DNA from: an uncultured Flammeovirgaceae bacterium
GTDB lineage: Bacteria > Bacteroidota > Bacteroidia > Cytophagales > Cyclobacteriaceae
Assembly: GCA_937138955.1 (NCBI GenBank)
Contig: CAKZPJ010000054.1
Coordinates: forward strand, 1-6,765
Direction: 5' to 3'
DNA: 6,765 nt
Positions 1 to 4,627 of the stretch are shown here, in pieces (position 1 is the stretch's first letter; the number at the start of each line of letters is the position of its first letter). The position numbers and the translations under genes were made by a program. Under the pieces are notes generated by a model. That model searched no databases, had not been told where the DNA came from, and saw nothing but the letters and a program-made list of their open reading frames with translations.

Positions 1-27
1 TTGAGTTGGGACACAGTACTTCTAATG

Positions 28-900
28 TTAACGGATCTTCGGGTCTACGAGATTGAGAAGGTATTCTCCGTATCCACTTTTCATTTGCTTAGCCGCCAGT
101 TGCCGCACTTGTTCCTCCTCAATAAAGTTCATCCGGTAGGCTATCTCTTCAATGCAGCCAATCTTTAGCCCCTGTCGCTGCTCGATTACCTGCACAAATT
201 GTCCGGCTTGCGTTAGTGAGTCGAAAGTGCCAGTGTCTAGCCAAGCAGTACCTCGGCTCAAAACACTTACCTGTAGTTTGCCCTGCGATAGATACGCCTT
301 ATTTACATCAGTAATCTCAAGTTCGCCCCGGGGGCTAGGCTTTAGGTTCTGAGCAATTTCAACTACCTGATTATCATAGAAATATAGTCCAGGAATAGCG
401 TAATTTGATTTGGGGTGCTCAGGCTTTTCCTCAATAGATATTGCTCGCTGATTATCATCAAACTCTACCACTCCGTAGCGATGAGGATCATGAACATGAT
501 AGGCATATACAATACCTCCGTCCGGGTCGTTGTTACTTTGTAACTGCTTATAGAGGCCACTGCCGTAAAAAATATTATCCCCTAAGATTAAAGCTACTTT
601 ATCTTGCCCAATAAAATCGGCTCCAATAGTAAATGCTTGGGCTAATCCTTCGGGCTTAGGCTGCACTGCATAATGAAAGTGGCAACCAAGCTGCTCGCCG
701 TCACCCAACAGTTTCTCGAATAGTGGCATGTCGTGGGGCGTAGAGATGATTAGTATCTCCCGAATGCCTGACATCATCAGAATAGATAGTGGGTAATAGA
801 TCATCGGCTTATCGTACACCGGCATCAACTGTTTGCTTACAGCTAATGTGAGTGGGTGCAAGCGGGTGCCGGAGCCCCCGGCCAAAATAATTCCCTTCAT
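28..900 (-). CDS. rfbA: Glucose-1-phosphate thymidylyltransferase (dTDP-glucose pyrophosphorylase)
   Basis: The enzyme joins dTTP and glucose-1-phosphate to give dTDP-glucose and pyrophosphate, the first step of the dTDP-L-rhamnose pathway for surface polysaccharides; it is cytosolic. The 290-residue product has the usual length for RmlA/RfbA. Visible motifs are the N-terminal nucleotide loop [11 protein letters not shown] (residues 8-18), [18 protein letters not shown] (22-39), the metal-site LGDNIFYG (106-113, Asp108), EEKP (157-160), the sugar-binding stretch [10 protein letters not shown] (167-176), [10 protein letters not shown] (191-200) and WLDTGT (220-225, second metal Asp222). The C-terminal RMNFIEEEQ segment is also typical. 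The ATG at the right end is the natural start because the glycine-rich loop begins seven residues in. It is transcribed divergently from ccmB. No rfbB, rfbC or rfbD is visible; they could lie beyond position 1 or elsewhere. The identification is secure from motifs alone. Confidence 0.97.
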   Translation of the reverse strand: MKGIILAGGSGTRLHPLTLAVSKQLMPVYDKPMIYYPLSILMMSGIREILIISTPHDMPLFEKLLGDGEQLGCHFHYAVQPKPEGLAQAFTIGADFIGQDKVALILGDNIFYGSGLYKQLQSNNDPDGGIVYAYHVHDPHRYGVVEFDDNQRAISIEEKPEHPKSNYAIPGLYFYDNQVVEIAQNLKPSPRGELEITDVNKAYLSQGKLQVSVLSRGTAWLDTGTFDSLTQAGQFVQVIEQRQGLKIGCIEEIAYRMNFIEEEQVRQLAAKQMKSGYGEYLLNLVDPKIR

Positions 901-922
901 AACTTGGTGAATTGTTATGCTA

Positions 923-930
923 CAAGTATA
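923..930 (-). promoter_or_regulatory. Possible Bacteroidota-type -7 promoter element for rfbA
   Basis: Read on the minus strand, this site is TATACTTG, one mismatch from the Bacteroidota -7 consensus TAnnTTTG. It lies 22 nt upstream of the rfbA ATG, a reasonable 5' leader length. A T-rich TTTC about 22 nt further upstream could serve as a weak -33 element. The match is short and in AT-rich DNA, so this is a suggestion only. Confidence 0.35.
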
Positions 931-1021
931 CTAAAAAATGGCTGAATGGAAGGAAAGAATAGCCACAGTTGTAAGATTTCAGTGGTCTTTACGGGTTTAC
1001 CTTCGTATCTTTATACCCTTT

Positions 1022-1690
1022 ATGCTGTGGAAAGAAGTTCAGTTACTGTTGCGGAAAGAAGTTGTATTAGAATGGCGACAACGCTATGCTCTTAATGGTA
1101 TTTTGCTGTACGTAGTAGGAGCAGTTTTCATTTGCTATCTGAGCTTTAACTTACAGCAAGGCACTCTCAAAGTAGTCACCTGGAATGCCTTGTTCTGGAT
1201 CATTATGTTGTTTGCCGCAGTAAATGCAGTTGCTAAAAGCTTTATTCAGGAGCGAGCCGGTCGGGCTATCTACTACTACACAGTAGCGAGTCCTCAGGGA
1301 ATTATCATCTCTAAAATTGTTTACAATACCTTATTGCTGCTAGTTCTAGCAACTACCTGTTTGCTAGTATACATGTTAGTAATGGGTAACCCTATTCAAA
1401 GTATAGGCTTATTTGTGGTTAACCTATTACTGGGTGCTTCTGGGTTTTCGGTTACCTTAACCATGGTGTCTAGCATTGCTTCCAAAGCCAGCAATAACAG
1501 CAGTCTGATGGCAATCCTAGGTTTTCCAGTAATTATTCCAATGTTGCTGATGGTAATAAAAGTATCGAAGAATGCGATAGACGGCTTGGCACTTAGCGTA
1601 AGTTATAATGAGATAATGACATTAATTGCAATGAATACCATTGTTGTAGTGTTGGCGTATATATTATTTCCATTCTTATGGCGAACGTGA
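1022..1690 (+). CDS. ccmB: Heme exporter permease subunit CcmB
   Basis: CcmB is the integral membrane partner of the ABC ATPase CcmA; together with CcmC they drive heme transfer to, and release from, CcmE on the periplasmic side. From the Met at 1022 the product is 222 residues, the usual family length. It opens with a charged cytoplasmic segment (KEVQLLLRKEVVLEWRQRYA) followed by about six hydrophobic helices near residues 25-41, 55-72, 99-120, 128-150, 163-180 and 200-219. The ERAGRAIYYYTVASP stretch (77-91) and the proline-containing GFPVIIPMLL segment (167-176) fit CcmB. The frame is open back to an ATG at 938, which would add 28 residues (MAEWKERIATVV...) and leave only 37 nt to rfbA. 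I prefer 1022 because family members normally begin just before the K/R-rich LEWRQRYA segment. Neither start has a Shine-Dalgarno sequence. No CcmA gene is present next to it, so the ATPase must be encoded elsewhere. Confidence 0.9.
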   Translation: MLWKEVQLLLRKEVVLEWRQRYALNGILLYVVGAVFICYLSFNLQQGTLKVVTWNALFWIIMLFAAVNAVAKSFIQERAGRAIYYYTVASPQGIIISKIVYNTLLLLVLATTCLLVYMLVMGNPIQSIGLFVVNLLLGASGFSVTLTMVSSIASKASNNSSLMAILGFPVIIPMLLMVIKVSKNAIDGLALSVSYNEIMTLIAMNTIVVVLAYILFPFLWRT

Positions 1691-1718
1691 GTAGAACCGT
1701 CATTAATGATGCTTCTAC
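1691..1718 (+). terminator. Stem-loop directly after the ccmB stop codon
   Basis: The 28 nt right after the ccmB TGA fold into arms GTAGAACCGTCA and TGATGCTTCTAC around a TTAA loop: ten Watson-Crick pairs, one G-U pair and one C-C mismatch. The inner TCATTAATGA is a perfect palindrome. Only a broken T-rich stretch follows (TATTTTAG, then CCCTTTTG), so it is not a textbook intrinsic terminator. It could end ccmB transcription or protect the 3' end of its mRNA. If it does terminate, the chitinase gene 33 nt further on needs its own promoter; TATTTTAG at 1724-1731 resembles a -7 element with one mismatch but no good -33 partner is visible. Confidence 0.4.
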
Positions 1719-1751
1719 TTACCTATTTTAGACCCTTTTGTAGTTACTACT

Positions 1752-2960
1752 ATGCTAAGAACTAACCTTTTAACGCTTATTTTTTCGTTGTTGATCGGAT
1801 CACTCTTCAGTGCTTGCCAACCGAGTGATGCCCCGCCGGAGAAAGAAGACTTCAATATTATGGCGTATTACGTGCCGGAAAGAGATTATCAGCCGGAGAA
1901 TCTGCCGTTAGACCAACTCACCCATATTATTTTCTCTTTTTCGAATGTCATTGATGGAGAAATGAAGTTTAGGCACGAAGAAGCGGGCGAAAAACTTCGG
2001 TTGCTAGTAGGACAGACAAAAGACCACCCTCAATTAAAAGTGATGCTCGCTTGTGGCGGCTGGGGAGCCGGAGGCTTTTCCGATATGGCGGTAACTGCCG
2101 AAAGCAGAAGCAAGTTTGTACAAAGCACCATCCGAATGATAGAGGAATACCAGCTAGACGGCATTGATATGGACTGGGAATACCCTGCGTTGGATTGGGC
2201 CGGAATCGACGCTCGGGAGGCAGATACTCAAACCTTTACGCTGCTGATGAAAGAGCTACGGGAGGAAATGGATAAGCTTGACCGCCCGATGACCCTGACA
2301 TTTGCTTCTGCCGGATGGGAGTACTACTACGAAAAAATCGAGTTGAATGAGGTGATGAAGTACGCCGACTATATGAACGTAATGACCTACGACCAAGTAA
2401 CGGCAACACTTCCGTATACCGCGCATCATACTGCTTTAGGATGGATTAAAAGTGAAGACCTAAAAGGCTATCCTATTTACAAGTACTACGAAGAAAGAGA
2501 TAGCATAGCGCAAGCTCAAGGGCGACCCGCCTTCAAACCGCGTTCGGTAAAGAGTATTGTTGATTATTGTGTAAATCAGGGGGTTGACCCTAATCAAATC
2601 GTAATTGGTGGAGCATTTTATGGAAGAGCCTGGAAGGGAGTTCCTCCCGAAGACAACGGACTTTATCAGCCCAATAAGGGAACGCACATCGGCTGGGCAG
2701 CTTACCATCTTATTAGAGATGAATACGAGAGCAAGAATGGCTATACTCGCTACTGGGACGAAGTGGCAGAAGCTCCTTACTTATATAGCCCAACCGACAG
2801 TGTCTTCCTGTCTTACGATGATACTGCTTCGGTAAAGCTAAAAACTCGCTACGCAATAGAAGAAGACTTAGGTGGTATCATGTTCTGGGAGTTGGGAAAT
2901 GACACGAAAGAAGAAAATAGTTTGCTAAACGCTATTTACGAAGCAGCCGTCGCTAAATAA
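1752..2960 (+). CDS. GH18 chitinase-like lipoprotein
   Basis: This is a glycoside hydrolase family 18 enzyme, expected to cleave beta-1,4 bonds in chitin or related N-acetylglucosamine polymers by substrate-assisted catalysis. The 402-residue product begins with a lipoprotein signal peptide ending FSAC (Cys22; Phe at -3 is less usual), followed by an acidic QPSDAPPEKED tether that in Bacteroidota can accompany surface display. The TIM-barrel motifs are in order: LTHIIFSF (57-64), the SxGG-type strand as ACGGWG (100-105, Ser replaced by Ala), the catalytic DGIDMDWE (136-143, acid/base Glu143), MTYD (211-214) and a closing GGIMFWEL (374-381, Trp379). FYGRAWKGV with NGLYQP and YTRYWDEVAEAPYLYS (about 289-346) matches a chitinase insertion domain. 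No carbohydrate-binding module or type 9 secretion tail is present. It sits between ccmB and ccmC with a hairpin upstream; a link to heme transport is not apparent. Confidence 0.93.
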   Translation: MLRTNLLTLIFSLLIGSLFSACQPSDAPPEKEDFNIMAYYVPERDYQPENLPLDQLTHIIFSFSNVIDGEMKFRHEEAGEKLRLLVGQTKDHPQLKVMLACGGWGAGGFSDMAVTAESRSKFVQSTIRMIEEYQLDGIDMDWEYPALDWAGIDAREADTQTFTLLMKELREEMDKLDRPMTLTFASAGWEYYYEKIELNEVMKYADYMNVMTYDQVTATLPYTAHHTALGWIKSEDLKGYPIYKYYEERDSIAQAQGRPAFKPRSVKSIVDYCVNQGVDPNQIVIGGAFYGRAWKGVPPEDNGLYQPNKGTHIGWAAYHLIRDEYESKNGYTRYWDEVAEAPYLYSPTDSVFLSYDDTASVKLKTRYAIEEDLGGIMFWELGNDTKEENSLLNAIYEAAVAK

Positions 2961-3061
2961 TGATAGTTTTTTTACAAAGATAGGAATACTATTGCTCAAG
3001 AATGTGTTAATAAATGAGACATAGCCCTAGCTAACACTTTTTAATGACAAACAACCTTCTC

Positions 3062-3775
3062 ATGAAAAAACAATGGTGGAAAATACTAGCCATTTTGTTA
3101 GTCGGATACACCATCACGGCGGGTTTACTATCGGATGTGCCACGCCTACCAATTTTGAATGAAACCGTGCGGGTTCTTCACTTTCACGTACCTATGTGGT
3201 TTGGTATGGTTGCGCTATTTACCGTGTCGACTGTCTACTCAATAAAGCATTTAATGAACCCACTGCTCAAACATGATACCTACGCAATTGAGTTTGCCAA
3301 TACCGGAATGCTATTCGGTATTTTAGGTATTCTGAGCGGGTCATTATGGGCGAAATTTACCTGGGGTGCATTTTGGGTCAACGACCCTAAGTTGAATGGT
3401 GCGGCCATTGCTTTGCTGATTTACTCGGCTTACTTTATCTTACGTGGCTCTTTTAATGATGAGCAACAACGGTCGCGGGTGAGTGCTATTTACAATGTAT
3501 TTGCTTACTCAACACTAATTCCCCTGCTATTTATTTTGCCCCGTATGACCGATTCATTGCACCCGGGCAATGGGGGAAATCCTGGATTTAATATTTATGA
3601 TGCAGCCAGTCAGCTACGGTCAATATTTTATCCAGCAGTTATTGGCTGGACGCTGATGGGGCTATGGCTAACTAGTTTGCGTATTCGTTTGCATATTATA
3701 AAACAGAAACATAATGAAAGCTTGGAAGAAAACATGCTTCGCAACCGTAGCCGCTCTATGGCTGAGCGTTCTTAA
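3062..3775 (+). CDS. ccmC: Heme transporter/chaperone CcmC
   Basis: CcmC is the inner-membrane protein that binds heme at its periplasmic face and loads it onto CcmE. From the Met at 3062 it has 237 residues and about six transmembrane helices. The family's two axial histidines are visible: His42 in HFHVPMWFGM and His167 in SLHPG. Between them lies the tryptophan-rich WWD motif, here WGAFWVNDPKLNG (101-113), where Asn replaces the third Trp of the proteobacterial WGxxWxWD form; the substitution appears normal for Bacteroidota. A start at 3044 would add MTNNLL; I prefer 3062 because MKKQWWKIL is the typical beginning. The last 20 residues (from about NESLEEN) are charged, look unconserved and are encoded in the 62 nt shared with the next gene, so the true end may have been near 3712 before a frame change (see findings). 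The function is clear despite this. Confidence 0.94.
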   Translation: MKKQWWKILAILLVGYTITAGLLSDVPRLPILNETVRVLHFHVPMWFGMVALFTVSTVYSIKHLMNPLLKHDTYAIEFANTGMLFGILGILSGSLWAKFTWGAFWVNDPKLNGAAIALLIYSAYFILRGSFNDEQQRSRVSAIYNVFAYSTLIPLLFILPRMTDSLHPGNGGNPGFNIYDAASQLRSIFYPAVIGWTLMGLWLTSLRIRLHIIKQKHNESLEENMLRNRSRSMAERS

Positions 3776-3962
3776 TATCAGTTCACTATTGGCTCAATCG
3801 GCTAATGAAGTCACAATGGCCGACACCTTTCGGCAGGAAGGTAAAATCTACGTAGTAGTAGCCGTGATGCTTCTGATATTCTCAGGACTGGTTGTATATG
3901 CCATTCGTATTGATCGGAAAGTGAGTAGGTTAGAGAAAGAAATTTATAACAATGAACAATAA
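3714..3962 (+). CDS. ccmD: CcmD-like small membrane protein
   Basis: CcmD proteins are small membrane factors that help release heme-loaded CcmE from the CcmABC complex. This 82-residue product has a signal peptide (MKAWKKTCFATVAALWLSVL, cleavage probably near LLAQS, residue 29), a short linker VTMADTFRQEGK, one transmembrane helix (about residues 45-65, IYVVVAVMLLIFSGLVVYAI) and a basic, coiled-coil-like tail RIDRKVSRLEKEI. This matches the Bacteroidota CcmD family, including the MADT..GKIYVVVAV core, rather than the shorter proteobacterial CcmD. The gene begins inside the 3' end of ccmC in another frame, overlapping it by 62 nt. A start at the internal Met (3816) would remove the overlap and give 48 residues, but would discard a convincing signal peptide. 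Its place between ccmC and ccmE agrees with the assignment. Confidence 0.85.
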   Translation: MKAWKKTCFATVAALWLSVLNISSLLAQSANEVTMADTFRQEGKIYVVVAVMLLIFSGLVVYAIRIDRKVSRLEKEIYNNEQ

Positions 3963-3968
3963 GCAGTT

Positions 3969-4037
3969 AGCAATGTGCAATTAACTAATGACAACTTCAG
4001 TGACTAGCAATTTAACAATCGAACCATAGAACAATCA
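3969..4037 (+). repeat. 8-bp periodic AACAAT-like repeat between ccmD and ccmE
   Basis: From 4006 to 4037 four units follow each other at an exact 8-bp spacing: AGCAATTT, AACAATCG, AACCATAG, AACAATCA. Looser copies (AGCAATG, TGCAATTA, ACTAATGA) precede them from 3969. The block fills most of the 80-nt gap and ends just before the ccmE start codon. It has no coding potential. I recall similar AACAAT-rich strings as dispersed intergenic repeats in Bacteroidota, but that is not tested here; a role is unknown. Confidence 0.5.
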
Positions 4038-4042
4038 ATATT

Positions 4043-4444
4043 ATGAAACTAAAGTATATCATTGCACTAATCGTCATCGCTGTATCGGTTACCATTATTA
4101 TGTCTACCGCCGGAGATGCTAGTTCTTACGTTACTTTTGCTAAAGCTAGCGAATTAGCTCAGGATGGTGACGATAAAAGTATTCATGTAGTAGGTACATT
4201 GAAGAAAGATACTCAAGGTGAGGTAGTAGGAGTAGAACCTTCGGAAGATAAACTATCGGTATCCTTCATTATGGTAGATGAAAACAATCGTGAACAACAA
4301 GTTTTCTATAATGAACCTATGCCCGCCGATCTGCTACGTTCCGAGCAGGTGGTCGTTATTGGCTCGTACCATGATCAGCATTTTGTAGCCGATAAGGTGC
4401 TGTTAAAATGCCCTTCTAAATATCAAGAAGAAGAAATTAGCTAA
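4043..4444 (+). CDS. ccmE: Periplasmic heme chaperone CcmE, Cys-type
   Basis: CcmE covalently holds heme in the periplasm and passes it to CcmF for attachment to apocytochromes c. The 133-residue product has one N-terminal membrane anchor (residues 4-21, YIIALIVIAVSVTIIM) and then an OB-fold beta barrel, with VTFAKASELAQ (30-40), HVVGTLKKD (48-56), SFIMVDENN (74-82), VFYNEPMPADLL (87-98) and VVVIGSY (103-109). Near the C-terminus, where Escherichia coli CcmE has heme-binding His130 in an HxxxY motif, this protein has CPSKY (Cys123 and Tyr127): the CxxxY variant described in Desulfovibrio and archaea, where heme is bound through cysteine. The tail is short and acidic (QEEEIS). The start is unambiguous because the anchor begins right after it. 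The context (ccmC, ccmD, then ccmF) confirms the assignment. Confidence 0.95.
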   Translation: MKLKYIIALIVIAVSVTIIMSTAGDASSYVTFAKASELAQDGDDKSIHVVGTLKKDTQGEVVGVEPSEDKLSVSFIMVDENNREQQVFYNEPMPADLLRSEQVVVIGSYHDQHFVADKVLLKCPSKYQEEEIS

Positions 4445-4454
4445 TTTTTCTTTC

Positions 4455-4574
4455 ATGAAGCCCGCTAACCCATCACTTAACCTATCCATAGCTGATTACA
4501 ATCAGGTGGAAGAAGATAGTGATATTCGTTGCGAACTTAGAGGTAATTGTTTCCTCTACGAGATTTTTATATAA
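4455..4574 (+). CDS. Doubtful 39-codon ORF between ccmE and ccmF
   Basis: An ATG frame runs for 39 codons to a TAA in the ccmE-ccmF gap. The product begins MKPANPSLNLSIADYNQ, has a short acidic run VEEDSD, two cysteines and a hydrophobic end (FLYEIFI). I recognise no family, signal peptide or clear membrane helix. There is no Shine-Dalgarno sequence, though that is uninformative here. The frame reads through the terminator-like hairpin at 4538-4568, which argues against it. It may be chance or a remnant; it is listed because it is the only open frame in this gap. Confidence 0.15.
   Translation: MKPANPSLNLSIADYNQVEEDSDIRCELRGNCFLYEIFI
4538..4568 (+). terminator. Terminator-like hairpin between ccmE and ccmF
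   Basis: Arms TAGAGGTAA and TTTCCTCTA pair with a single T-T mismatch around a TTG loop (4538-4558). Five bases later comes a run of five T (4564-4568), which itself starts a perfect AT palindrome TTTTTATATAAAAA (4564-4577). The hairpin is modest in GC content but has the right parts for an intrinsic terminator or attenuator after ccmE. If it works, ccmF transcription would be reduced or depend on a promoter in the 50 nt before 4628, where I see no good consensus match. Confidence 0.35.
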
Positions 4575-4627
4575 AAACAGAAAGTTTATAGGCTGAAGTA
4601 TCCGCATCTATTCTATAAAAGATTAAC

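Noticed and set aside
152..352. 66-codon plus-strand open frame opposite rfbA
   Set aside because: It is antisense to well-conserved rfbA motifs, with a cysteine- and serine-rich product typical of a complement frame.
2460..2708. 82-codon open frame on the minus strand inside the chitinase gene
   Set aside because: It lies wholly within a GH18 gene with intact motifs and its product resembles no known domain; it is a shadow frame.
2605..2835. 76-codon plus-strand open frame inside the chitinase gene
   Set aside because: It is an alternative frame across the chitinase insertion domain; no recognisable product.
2987..3003. Faint similarity (TACTATTGCTCAAGAA) to the start region of the chitinase gene (TACTATGCTAAGAA), considered as insertion direct repeats
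   Set aside because: It needs two gaps in a short AT-rich match, and one copy covers a start codon; chance is the simpler explanation.
2961..3061. Possible promoter or terminator between the chitinase gene and ccmC
   Set aside because: No convincing hairpin with T run and no TTTG/TAnnTTTG pair at proper spacing could be found in this 101-nt gap.
4434..4447. Perfect palindrome AAATTAGCTAATTT across the ccmE stop codon
   Set aside because: It has no unpaired loop at its centre, is very AT-rich and is followed only by mixed T/C, so a terminator or operator call is not supported.
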